Source: Anthostomella pinea
Taxonomy: Eukaryota; Ascomycota; Sordariomycetes; Xylariales; Xylariaceae
Reading direction: 5' to 3'
DNA length: 64,000 nt
Assembly (NCBI GenBank): GCA_963556695.1
Contig: CAUWAG010000006.1
Location: 4,278,001-4,342,000, forward strand
Shown here: positions 10,335 through 22,823 of the stretch, piece by piece
How the letters are laid out: every line of letters starts with the position of its first letter
Numbering within the stretch: the stretch's first letter is position 1
Notes under the pieces: model-generated
The model's database searches: none
Told to the model about the DNA's origin: nothing
What the model saw: only the letters and a program-made list of their open reading frames with translations
Position numbers and translations under genes: made by a program

Positions 10335-13300
10335 ATGGACTCGAGACAACAACAGAACCATGACAAGGTTCTGGCGAATCTGTTCAATCATGTTGCCCTC
10401 CCAGCGCAGCTTCCTCAGCAACAAGATGGCAATATCAATCTGGTCGAGAAAGCGCTTGTTGACCGATTACTCAAGGCTGCCAAGACCATGAGAGATGCTC
10501 AAGACGGCGAGGGTTGGCACATCTGGGACTCCCTCGGACGGACCTTGTTGCTGTGTAGACAAATGAACATCGGCGGAAAAATGGAACGCAGCCAGCTGTC
10601 TTTACAATTGAGGGACTTGCCAAAGGGCGGGCTCGTCATCCTGAACGTGGCCGCCCAGAATGCTGGGATTTCCATCTACAAGACCGTCGAGTGAGTTGAT
10701 ACCTTCTGCCTCATTGCCGACTGGCTGTATCGCCTACTGACTCAGACCCCATTTTCCAGACCAGAGTTTGGTGGCGACATCCTGTTCGAGTTTTTCGAGG
10801 CTTCACCCAAACGGGAGGACGTGCTCGCGTCGCAGACGCTCCCCTGGAACTTCCCAGGAGCTGCAGTGCTCATTCCTCAGGCTGTGTTCGATGACGACAA
10901 GTTCCTCGACAGCCTGGCGAGTTTTCTTGAGCAAGCTTCCGTGGAATCTACCAAGAAATTTTCCGAATATGTCGCCAAAGCAGGTCGAGACGTAGCCGAA
11001 GATCGCAACTCTCCCGACCCTTCCCTCATCACCTCTTTTCTCATGGCTTATCTCGAGGCAAATGGCAAGCGCATGTCCCCCACGCTGCTTCTGAAAAGAG
11101 TTCGGGACGATGTACTCTGGTTTGATAGCGAGTCGCCATGGCGCCGACTGCCATACTGGCTCGTCCTTCGCGTTTCAATCGCCCGCTACCTCGCAATGAA
11201 GCTCGCTGCAAGTCATGGTCGAATCCAGTATAAGTTCTTTACATGTATACTGCATGCCACTGTGTTAAACGACACTCAACATGTGATCAGCCTGGAAGAC
11301 CAGGCTTTCCTGAAGGCAAAGCTCTGCCGCCGTTTGTTCAAGCTCGACCAAGACCATCTGGAGCAGCCACCAGCTTCTCAAGCATCGTACGAGATATTGA
11401 TCAAAGCTCTAAGTCCTCGGTTCAACCAGTCTATCGAGGCAGTTATCGCCAGGATTGATGCAGCCTGGAGTCGCGAGAAGCTATCGATGGCCAAACAGAT
11501 ACCTCCACTGCCAAAACAAGCTGAGAAGGAATATCAGCGTTTGAGTCTCCTGGCAAGTCGCGGCTACCTGGAAAATGCCCGTACCAGATATCTCGCTGCA
11601 CACCGTCGCAGGCCGCATGCGCAGAGTCGACCCAATCTTCAGGCCCCGAAGAAACACGTGCAGGAATTCGGACAAACACTGCTCAGTGTGTTCTCCCAGG
11701 AGGAACAGATGCGTCAGACTCTTGAAGACCTTCAGAGCTCTGTCGACTCAAACGCACGTTGCGTTCAGCTATACAAGACGATTATCTCCTATATCGATCA
11801 CGTCGGCTCTTGCTATGATAACAATACCGAGCAGAAGTCGATGATGCTCCTTACCATAATGGAGGCTTGGATCGCCCTCGACAGAGCAGCTATAACTCAG
11901 TTTCCGCTTCTTCGTGATTTTCATCCGATCTTCCCTTCACATCTCATGGATGTTCTTCAGCTTCACACACTCCAAGATGTCACACGAGCACGGAGGGTCT
12001 CGGCTTATCTCCAGGAGCGAGTACAGACATGCAACAGCTCGCATGCGACTGTTTTTGATGATCCTTTTAAGGGTTGCTTTGCAGAACGGTACTCCGATGA
12101 ATACGATATTTCAGGTTCGCTCGCAGCCCTCAAAGAGGAGATCGAATCAGTTGCGGCGAGCGAAAAGGAGGAGAAGGAGGAGGAGTGGCGGGAAACAAGC
12201 GCTCAATACGAGGCTTTGACAAAACAGATTGACTCCGCGACTTGCCTGTATGTGCAATCATCGGATGGGTCATACGGGACTTACCACGACAATCGCAACT
12301 GTCCGAAGTGTCAACTCTACTACCAGAGATCTCGCTTGAGAATCCGCGTGTTTGAGTCACCACTTCCCAAGGAAATTACGATGGCCAAAGCTGTGGTGTT
12401 CGAGCTGAATTGCCCTTCTGCTTTTGCCGCATACCGAGCCGCTACCTGGAAAATTCTGTCGCATCTGGCGATTGAGACCCAAGACGTCGGGACCAAACCC
12501 AAGGTCTGCATAGAAGAATACTCCGAGCTGCAGCATTTCTACTCGACGGCGCGTAGATCATACAGTGTTACTCTAGCCTCCACGGCCAAGTCCTGTAAGT
12601 ATTGCCATTATTCGCTCTATTTTTTCTTACTTCTGCTAACGATGTGCCAGTCCTGATGACGCATTGGGCAACCAAGAGCTTCCCAGTCGAGTTGGACCAA
12701 GTGTGCCTCCCGAACGGCCTGCGTCTTGGGTACTATGACAAGACGTCATGCTCTTGGCCCGGACGCAAGAACCTTCGTGCCTCGTTCGCACACCACTGCA
12801 GACTTTCCCTTCCGAAATCGTCTCCATTCGCATCGATGCTAGAATCTCGAAGTTTTGCCGTGGACGGAAATGGACCTTCCTCTTACGAAATCGTGGCATC
12901 TCAATCAGCTTGCCCGTCGGGAAACAATCCACATGAGTACATGGCCGTCCAGGGTCTTTTGTCTGGCAAGTGCCGACGCTGGATAAACATCCTCAGAGAG
13001 CTCGGCTCATCTAACATCAACTTGAGCACGGAATCCGCAGTATTGTTGATGAGCCATCTGGCTCTTCAGTGCGGTCCCTGGACCCCTTCGGAGGCAGAAG
13101 GCGCTCATTACCTCGGCGTCGTTCACTCCGTTTTCCGGGATGCCCCATTCTGCAAAGCAATGTTGCAGCAGCTCACTCAAAAGTTAGAGAACATCGCCTT
13201 CAATTGGCGCGAAACACATCTCATGGAAATTATCATTTTGCTGATTCTGCGACTCGTTACGCTTCTGAGACCATTCGACGAGATGAACGACCTCAGTTTT

Positions 13301-16300
13301 GACGCGTTGCGCGTCCTTGCCAGGGCCAGAGAAATCACATTAGGCTGGGTGAGGATGCTCCGTAAGGAAACCTACAGCACGAGCGACTCCAGCATGGCAC
13401 AGAACTGTCAGTCATACCTCCTGTGGGCCGCGCTCCTTTGCAAGCGTACATATGGATCATACCTCGCGTCCGCCGGCGCTTTGATCGATGGAGACTCGCT
13501 TGCATCGTTGTGCGAGTGCCTAGCCACTGTGTTTGACAACATTCCCGACAACATCAAAAGTTTAGGGCCAACCTTGACAAGCTTGTTCGTGCGAGACTTG
13601 CGGATGATGTATGATTTACGAATTCAGATTCGAGATTCGATTCAAGCGTGGGGTGAGCGTGCCTTACTCACCGCATTGCACAATCTGTGGCCTGCCTCCC
13701 GGTCGAAAGACGCCCAGGCTATCATCTGCAAGGAGGACTGTTGGGTAGAGTTGGAGCTTATTGATGTTCACGAACAAGGGGTACAAGTGGTGGGCTTCAA
13801 CTACATGTTCGGTAATTTGCTTGTTGAAGGGCAACCTCTGGGCGTAAGTCTTATCCTCTGGGTTACTCAATGGCTTTTGATTGCTCACTAGGATTGCAGA
13901 AATTGCCAACGGATCCCCAATCAATGGTTATCCTCGAGGAGCTCTTTGGAAGCCAAACGAGCCTCAAAAAATACCCAGTAAGTCGACTCCAGAGCCGCAA
14001 TGTGTCATGTTCCTTTCTCCCCAGGAGAAACCACTACGTTAGGACTTGTCAGCGGAAAACTGGGAGCACTTGCTTCCTTCTCCCTACTTCATACTTGGTA
14101 TCCGATACGTCAATCAACGATACAACTACTGACGATTGCCTTTATAGTCATCTAGCCCTGGAATGACCCACGGTACGTGTCGAGACCTCCTTGGAGTTGC
14201 TTGACAGGTTTAAATCAAACGATGAAAGACACGAAGCCGCTAATAATTGTCATCATTTTTAGCCTTGACGATCGAAATGGAAGGATTTCAAACCCACATA
14301 GGATACGACAGTGGAGCGACCATCATTCGTGCCATCAAAGGCTCGCAGGTTTTAGAGCTTGTACCAAGAGATGTTTTCATAGGCAAGCACATCGATCTTC
14401 CTGCCAGTCTGATCGTCGATTGCGTCCATTGGCTGTAAGTCTCACCATCCGCTTTTTATGCGCATGTTATCATTATGGGGCTAATTGGCTATAGTGACAT
14501 GACAACAGGGATTCTTGAGATCCGACCGAAGTCGTGGAACTTCTGGCGATCGCACCCACACAACTGGAAGCTCAACATCGAAACATCCGTATGCTCACGC
14601 ACAACTTTCAGTAAAGCAAAAGAGACTCTGATCGATACCTATTCCCCGTTGTTCGGCCGGGTGGCAAAGATCTTCGAGGACTTCGAACTCCCAAGGAACT
14701 TGACCATCTATCAGCCAGAACGGCACTCCTGTGAGCAACTTCCCAGTTAATTACCAGAAACATGTTCTATAGATACTTCGGGGCTCCCATGACTGACTGC
14801 TCTACTCAGTGACGGTGGAGATGCCACGAATGCAGCTGAGGTGGCATGTCAACGATAACCAAATGCTGCAGTGCCCACACTTGTCGGCGCAAATTGACCC
14901 CCGCCAGTCGGTTGATACATGGTATGGTCTGGACAGCAAATTGGTACTAACAAGTATCAAAAATCCCACTGAACGCTTCATCCTCGTGCCCCTTGGAAGC
15001 TTTCAAGTCGCCAAACGAGGCTGCCATGTCCAAGTGGTGGTAGATCTGTCCCAAGTTCGTGGCCATTACCTCCGCTTCTCAGTCAACGCGACTCTCGGAC
15101 GAATCGACTGTGGTTCGGAACCTGTCTTGTTCTACAAAAAGGCTGAGATCCATGCCTTGACAAGCTTCATCTTGCCAGATCCTTTGACGGGGCTGACTGG
15201 TACAGAGAGTGCAATGCGCATCTTGACTTCCGGGGTGTGTCAGCCCTGGGCGCCCCTCGCAGCTTCACAGCTAGGGGTCCTGAGCTGCATTGCAAAATTA
15301 TCCCCAAGACGAGAATACTATCCAGAAGATCGCAAGGTGATGAAGAAGGAGTTCTGGGTCAACCAGCTGCCTGTGCACTGCCAGAGGGATGAGTACCGCA
15401 TCATTGTTGATCGCATAATCTCACAATCTACGGGACTCAGCAAGTTCTATCCCGAAGCAAACGACCTCGAAACTCAGTTATGGTCTTCACCAGGCGACTC
15501 TCATCTCAATTTGCGATCTCTTCATCGACGCCAGCTCTATGCAAGGCCCGGTTACAGCGAAATAAAATGTGCACCTTGTGGTGAAATCCTGTATGTGGCT
15601 AGGGATAGTCCTCGCCCAGGCAGCTTGAGGTACACCAACGTACTCGAAACAGTCAGTCTCATTCGCGACAAACCTAGTTCTATGACTACTGTACGCGACC
15701 TTGCAATGAATCTTTCGCAGTCTCTCTCGATAAAAGGCTATGCCCAGGATTTCAGCAAGATCACTCTGAGTGATCGCCTCCTTGTGGATGTGCGTCAAGA
15801 ATGGGGCCCACTCGTCAACGCTGTGAAGAGCGCACCAGATGGGTACAACCTGATGTACCTGTTGGGGTTGGTTTCCTTCAAATCCGATGCGAATATGGCA
15901 CTGATCAAAACACTCATCGCGTGGGCGAACTGGGATCAACTCAAGTCTTTGGATGTACCCGAGTTCAGCGAGTATTGCAGCTTCCGTCCGCATCAACTTC
16001 CTCAACTGGATGTCCTTGTAAAGCTCATCGAACCATTTCGAACTCCGCCCCCCGAAGACCCTCCTCTCTTCGAGTTCGCCAGCAGTAAGGACCAGAGAAA
16101 GCTCTGGCAATCTCGAAAGGAACACGAACGGAGGGCAGATGCAGATTGCAGAAAGCTCGCGCAGTTCATTGTTCAGCAGTGGCCGACTTCAGTGGAGCCA
16201 GATATCACAGGACTCCAGGGATCCCTCTTGATAGACGTTCCAGTCGCTCTTGAGTCGACTCGCTCGGAATGGCGAAGGCTGTACTACAATCATGAGTTCC

Positions 16301-19300
16301 ACCTTCATCTCAAAGAAGTGCAGCAGATTCTCGACCGCCGCCACTCGAACAGCTCTTGGACGTGTCCCGAGTTCGTGGCGTCTGAGGCTACATTCTCAAC
16401 ATCGCAACGGAAGAATTACCGGATACCCATGCTTGAAGATGAGTTGATGAAGCTGCCCGGGCCAAGGGCGCCAAGCACCGCGAGGTCCGATGGAATAGGT
16501 CAGTCGTAATTCTTCTTTTTCTACTTGGGCTTACCACACGGAGTGGCATAAGCAAGGAGCTAGGTGGTTAGCACGCTCGCACCTCCCTGTCATGGGCGAT
16601 TGAATCACTTTGTTCAGTTTTCTATCTTCAGCGCTAATGTTCTATACCACCGCAGTCTTCAAGCGCAACCTTGTTGTACAAACTTTGTGGCAGGGGCCGC
16701 CTCGCATGACGGCAACGATGGATGGCTCTCAGGAGCTGGACCATATTGTTGACTACTTTTCGCAGTCCGAATCATCGATTCATACGCGATATGCTGCTGA
16801 CCTGAAAAGGAGCCTGGCCGCTTTGAAGGCTCAGAAACCCGACGTCCGTCAGGCGCAGCCCGCTGCATCACTGCCTGGCGCTGGTGAGAGATGCCAGGCA
16901 AAAGTCAGCCGATGCTTTGACGCAATCCGGTCCGCTCTGGAAACGGCGAATGAGTCCTTTTCGCAGAGGCAGGTAAACTGGCTCCATCAGGGCCAACTCT
17001 GGCCGGCTGTGACGCGGGTCACCGTCTTGGAGCAGCTTAGATCAGCAGTGAACCGCCAGTTCGGTTCGGGGATGAAAGAGAGTATCATTCGACTTGGTCT
17101 CTCGATCACCGAGTGGCAGCGGGAGCTCAGGATTGAAGCTTATCGACGCTCACAAGAGACAGCACGTCTCGAAGAAGAGCAAAACAATGTTGGCCATACC
17201 AACTGGAAAGTGGAAGAGACTCCGGACTGGCTCCTGCTCGAGATTGAATCGAACTTACTTATCCGTGAAAAGCAGGTCGAAGTTGCACAGGCAATCATCG
17301 CTCCAACATCCGGTGCTTCCAGTGTGCTCCAATTGGTATGTTTAAACGCATCTCACGTTATGATACACTCAGCCCTCATAAGTCTTCGTACGCGCCACGT
17401 TGGAAGAATTCCAGATCACACGTGGAGTTTTGGAAATACTGGAATAAGCAGACAGGAATAAGCAGCTCATGGCTATAAAGTCATCTTCGATGCTTATTCC
17501 AGGGTGCTTATCCCATTTCTCGTAAATGCACCTTTCGCTTAGTGATGGGGGGCGTACGAAGATTTATGAGGGTTCAGTGTACCCCAGCCTGGTTTCTTTA
17601 ATGGTTCTTGTCCTTCCTTTTCAACCCACCTTTTGCAGAGAGCCCATCATATTCGAGGACTTCAAGCTAATATTCGCACTAGAATATGGGAGAAGGCAAA
17701 ACGTCGATCATTATCCCTCAAGTCGCCGTCCTCTTGGCGGATGGTAAGAGTCTTGTCCGTGTCTCTGTACCCAGGGCTCTTCTACAGCAAACAGCTCAAC
17801 TACTTCACGCGCGACTGGGTGGTCTGGTTGGTCGAGAAATCAGCCACGTGCCCTTTTCTCGAAGAACATCAACCAAAGAAGACCAAGTCAAATTGTACCA
17901 AAGACTTCATCGCGAGATTCTCAAGAAAGGCGGAGTCATGCTGTGTCTTCCGGAGCACCAAATGTCTTTCATGCTGAGTGGACTTCAGCGCATCTTGGAC
18001 AAGAGAATTCCCGAGGCTAATATGATGGTTCGTGTGCAGAAATGGCTGCAATCATGTGCACGCGACGTATTGGACGAGTGTGATCACACATTAGCCGTCA
18101 AAACGCAACTCATCTACCCTTCTGGATCTCAATTGGCCGTTGATGGTCATCCTCATCGATGGTTGGTAGTCCAACAGCTTCTCGGTCTCGTGGACATGCA
18201 CCTCTTCGACCTGGCAGATGGGTTTTCTCGCTCAGTTGAAGTCGTGAGACGCCCACAAGGGGGCTTTCCGTTCGTGTTTTTCCTCCGGCCTGATGTGGAG
18301 GAAGAACTCGTCAAGCGACTCACATATGACGTCTGTCGGGGTGCTCGCGGGATCATCCCTATCGATTCTCTAGAACAAGGCGACCGCCTAGCCATCAAGG
18401 AATACCTCTCAGGTGGAAAGGTCCGGCCTGCCAGTATCGAACGCATCAGTAAGATGTGTCCCGATCGTCCTCATATCCGTCAAGTGGTTTATCTTCTGAG
18501 GGGTCTGTTCGTTCACCGCATATTGGTTATGACCCTGAAGAAGAGATACGGCGTCCAATACGGAATCCATCCTTCGAGAGACCCGGTGGCGGTCCCATTC
18601 CATGCTAAAGGCGTACCATCGGAGCAATCCGAGTTCGGGCACATTGATGTAAGTTGAAGTACTGCACGATTTCGTGCGACCCCTAAATGTTCCATGCGTG
18701 TGTGTTTCTCTGGCTAATGTTGACACATAGGTCGCGATACTACTAACGTGTCTTGCTACATACTACGGAGGTATCAGTATATCGCAAACGCGTCAAGCTC
18801 TAGAAGGCATTCTGAAATCCGACGACCCTGCTTCGGAGTACGACAAGTGGGCTGAAGATGAGAACTTCCCGGAATACCTCAGGGATTGGCATTCCATCAA
18901 TGTTGACGATCCCCAGCAAATGACCCAGATCTGGAACTGCGTGCGATACAAGGTCCTGGTGATTGACTACTACATGAACAACTTTGTGTTCCCTTACCAT
19001 GCCAAGCAATTTCACAACAGGCTGCAATCTAATGGCTGGGATATTCCGCTGTTTTCTCCCACACAAGTCGACCGGCCGGCCAAGGGAGGACCCCTGAAGA
19101 GAGCAAGGGGCTTGACAACTGGCTTCTCTGGTAAGTAACACCCGTTCTCCCACTCCAATCAGCAACCATGCTCGAGTTATTCCATGTGTGCTATGAGATC
19201 CTCGTTCGTATCGTATGTAGTTTATACGCACCCGTAAGGCTAATATGTTGGGCAATGCAGGTACAAATGATATCAAACCTCTCCTACCTCTGACCATCAA

Positions 19301-21785
19301 GCAAGACGATCTACCTTCCCTTTTGGGCACGAATGCCGAGGTGCTCACGTATCTACTACACGAGCGATCGAGAAGATACCTGGTCTTGGCTGACATGCAT
19401 CAGAAGCGTCTCACTGAGAGGGGGGTCCTTCAGATGCTTAGAAGAACCAACATTCGAGTATTGATTGATGCTGGAGCTTGTATCCTTGAGTACTCCAACT
19501 TAGAGTTGGCCAAGGAATGGTTGAAAGTGGATGGCCGAGCAACAGTCGCGTTGTACTTCGAAGGAGATCGCCCGTTTATCCTTTCCAAGCAAGGCGTCAA
19601 GACTCCCTTGCTTGCCTCTCCATATGCTGATAACCTTCAAGAGGTCCTTGTTTATCTCGACGAGGTATGTCCAATCCTCTGAACCGCTTCGCTACCCAAC
19701 TGCTAACATTCCCAAAGGCGCACACGCGTGGGACAGACCTCAAGTTTGCGCCCAAAGCCCGTGCTGCTCTGACACTAGGCCTGGGTCAGACGAAAGACCA
19801 CACTGTGCAGGCCGCGATGCGATTGCGTCAACTAGGCACGACGCAGTCGGTGACATTCTTCGCTCCACCCGAAGTCAACCAAAGCATTCGCGACTTCCGC
19901 AACAAGAAAGATGACGATTTAGTAGACTCGAGCGACGTCATATATTGGCTCATCAACAACACTTGCGACGGCATTGAGCAGCTACAGCCTCTTTACTACT
20001 CGCAAGGAGTGGATTTTTGCAACCGAATGCAAGCGGCAGAGGACTCTCCCGACTTCCTTGTTGATAGCGAACAGAGAGCTATGTATGTGCATGCCATTAG
20101 ACAGACGGAGCGGCAGACATTGCAACAGCTTTACGGGCCTCAGACCAAGACGAAGGCCAACACGGCTTCGAGATCAAACCCCAAGCTCGCTGAGTTCTCG
20201 AAAGAGCTGGAGACACGAAAGAAAGCCTTTCAAGACACGGGACAAGCTGTGCATGCGTCGGCTTTGCAGGAGGTCGAACAGGAAAGAGAGACTGAGCGCG
20301 AGGTTGAGGCGGTTCGCCAAGTCAAGAAGCCTCCGGTATATCAACCATACAGCTTCCCTGGACTTCATAGAGACCTCGAGACTTTCGCTAGGACGGGTAG
20401 AGTGCCAGCAGGCTCGGACACCTTCGTTCCCATTTTCACGGCCCTCGCAAGGACTGGCCTCGGAAAGAAGCACAAAGGTATGTTATACGATTCCTCGCAC
20501 TTTCCCCATCCCTGGAATATCTTCCACCTTTTTCTTCAGTCCAACGGTCATGTTCCGGAACACCATAGAGCCATGGACCGAGTGCCGATACACTCGGAAA
20601 AGGGCCATTCACAGTTTGTTTGAGGGTTGCCGTGGACAGCAGTCTTCCCCTGAGCAATGTGCTTCAAGCCCGTACGGAACTAACTATGTTACAGTCAACC
20701 GCACCATCGGCTCCTCGCAGTTGTTTATATCGACAGAGTTCGAAAAGACTGTCAAGTTCGTGATTGAGTCTGCCAATGACAATTTCATGCGGCCGGTTCA
20801 GTGGACTTTGTACTGTGCGCACCCGGAAGCAGCAATTGTTGTGACCCCCGAGGAAGCAGAATGCTTGATTTCGCTCATTCGAAAGAACCAGGGAAATGGC
20901 ATTGACCAGGTCAGTATACGTCTCTAGCCAGTGGCACATCGTGTAGGCGGAGTGTAACACGCTTCATTACCGAACCTACAGTGCTAACCTTTGATGACCC
21001 TGCAGATTGTACACCTTCTTACGTACGCCGCCCCAGTCACACGGCGTATGATGCAATTCAACCGTCTGGATTATTATGCTATTCCAAGTCTCCCAACTCG
21101 CTGGCGTGCTCCGAACTGGCTCTCAACTGAGCTCGGCTTCTTCGCCGGCAGGCTGTATTTTGAATGGGAGGAGTATGACGGTATCTGCAAGCTCCTCGGC
21201 ATCGATGAAATCAAGCCCTTGACTGAGGAGTCGGGAAGCTCAGAGGGTGATTCGACAACAGAGAACGGAACTACTTCCGCTATTGACAGCAGCACTGAGG
21301 CAAGTTCTCATGCTGTTAGCGATGCCCAGGAAAGCAACGCCAAGCCTATTGTCCACCGACCAAAGACCGCCCTCTCTGGGCTTACCCCTAAGCCGTACAC
21401 GTTCACGCAGGAATACCTTTCTGTCCGACGTCGCGGTCAGGAATTCTCTCACACGCCCATGGGCTTTCTTGTAAGTGGCAAGCCACTAAACGAGAACCAC
21501 CCGTTTTTCCGGGCACGGGAAGCGATTCAACGCAGCAAAAATCTTGCTCCTGTGGCCTCGGCTCAGGTTGATGGAGTAGAGGATGATGTGGTCATCGGGG
21601 ACGTGATGGACATGGGAGACTACGATCCCGCGGCGGAGCTCAAAGACCACGAGGCGCATGATGAGATCCAGTACGACGAATCCGAGTTCCGATGGCGACA
21701 CCAAAGCGGTTCCGACGGATCTGACACGGAACCCGAGAGCTCGGGTAAGGGAGAAGGACGAAAAGCAAATTCCAAACGCAAGTAG
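10335..21785 (+). CDS. Giant DUF6606/DUF3638/DUF3645 protein, 15 exons
   Basis: Exons: 10335-10690, 10760-12594, 12651-13843, 13900-13977, 14148-14172, 14263-14434, 14495-14730, 14810-16498, 16656-17335, 17683-18648, 18731-19130, 19261-19664, 19718-20477, 20695-20909, 21006-21785. The phases close, giving 3,262 residues. The protein belongs to the large fungal family annotated as DUF6606 (N-terminus: NHVALPAQLPQQ), DUF3638 (middle) and DUF3645 (the HTRGTDLKF and GFSGTNDIKPLLPL region). Databases often label these ubiquitinyl hydrolase 1, but I see no obvious catalytic Cys-His signature to confirm that. The DUF3638 core has a Walker A-like NMGEGKTS (residues about 2089-2096) and a DECD box about 130 residues later (about 2219), as in P-loop helicase-like ATPases. 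The C-terminus is acidic and then Lys-rich. The start is the ATG at 10335, because the upstream in-frame codons are not ATG. Exon 5 is only 25 nt. The 347-bp intron before the Walker motif carries a MITE. The exact ends of the 170-bp intron 4 and the 215-bp intron 13 are the least certain. Confidence 0.88.
17366..17579 (+). mobile_element. Mariner-like MITE (copy B) inside an intron
   Basis: A 214-bp element flanked by TA (17364-17365 and 17580-17581), with ~28-bp terminal inverted repeats: CACTCAGCCCTCATAAGTCT at the left, and the complement CACTGAACCCTCATAAATCT at the right. Each continues TCGTACGC. An inner inverted pair, TGGAATAAGCAG.. / ..TGCTTATTCCAG, adds a second stem. TA duplication plus CACT..AGTG ends is typical of Tc1/mariner MITEs. 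It lies wholly within the 17336-17682 intron and has no coding capacity. Confidence 0.8.
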
Positions 21786-22823
21786 GCGGGCGTATCGCCG
21801 CCTCTCTTGGTGCTGCTGTCTTGCTTAATTGCTTCCATAAAACCGGTGTGATGATAGATAGGCATTTGCTGTAGTGTACGCAAGTAATTGAGCTGTAGTT
21901 TTACGAAATCCTGATGGCTATTTCCTTGGTGTCGCTCTCGTAATTCGGCGTCACTGTTCAACCACCCACCGCACGTTGATTGAAATCCTCATGCTCTCAC
22001 CGAACACGCTGAGCAGTCACAGCAGTAATTCAGGCCAACGCGATGTAGTTAGGATTATCAACGGGATACCAAGCTATCAGTCTCACAGCACAATCCGAAA
22101 TTGATTTTGATGGAATAATAGTCACTCACGCGCGGTCAATGTCATGCGTTTATCAACATCATCACTTCATGTAAGCACACGATTGCAGGGAAATGCTTGA
22201 GTGCTGTTGAAAATCAGCAGAGAGGATCTGCTTGCAGGTTTAGAAGCCGCCCCTGAGCCGGAGAAGCCTATCACAAATGACAGGAATTTCATTGTATCCA
22301 GCGGCTGACATGGCAGATTCGTAGCGCAAATGGGTACCAAGCAGCCCAAGTTGACGCCGCGCATACATAGAGAAAGAAAGCACTACATCGCCACCCGGCT
22401 CAATGACTCCAAGTACGGTTTTAAAGTTTATCATTCAGGTCTCATTGCCAATGGCTTTGCCACGGCACGGCCAAGTGTCTAAGGCCCATCTCCAAACACC
22501 GGGTTCGGTTTGGTGAATAAACCTGTGTCACCTTGCCTGCCGAGGTGTGATCTTTGTTCCGCAGAGCCCAGTACTCATGTGGGTTGTCGTCTACCGTATC
22601 TATCGTAGCGATAGCCCTCAGACTCCTTTTGTGATCATCAGTCGTGAATTATCAGCAGTTATCCTCGTATCCACTGGAGGAGTACTGTCATCCACCAGAG
22701 GAGTTCTGTTATCAACCAGAAGAGTTCTGCTATCCACCAGAGGCGTCTCATCGAAGAGGTTGCTAATAGACGTTGGTACAACAGATTGGCGGTGGGCATG
22801 TGTTCCCGAATCCGTTCAATCAG
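21786..22823. other. Convergent intergenic region
   Basis: Lies between the 3' ends of the giant gene (+) and CSN2 (-). No gene is seen. It holds the 21-bp minisatellite at 22667-22750. Confidence 0.5.
22667..22750 (+). repeat. 21-bp minisatellite, 4 units
   Basis: Four head-to-tail 21-bp units (22667, 22688, 22709, 22730) with the pattern YTATCCACCAGAGGAGTTCTG and 2-6 differences per unit. It lies just downstream of CSN2. Confidence 0.85.

Noticed and set aside
15487..16125. 212-codon minus-strand frame
   Set aside because: Antisense to exon 8 of the giant DUF3638 gene, whose frame is continuous and conserved.
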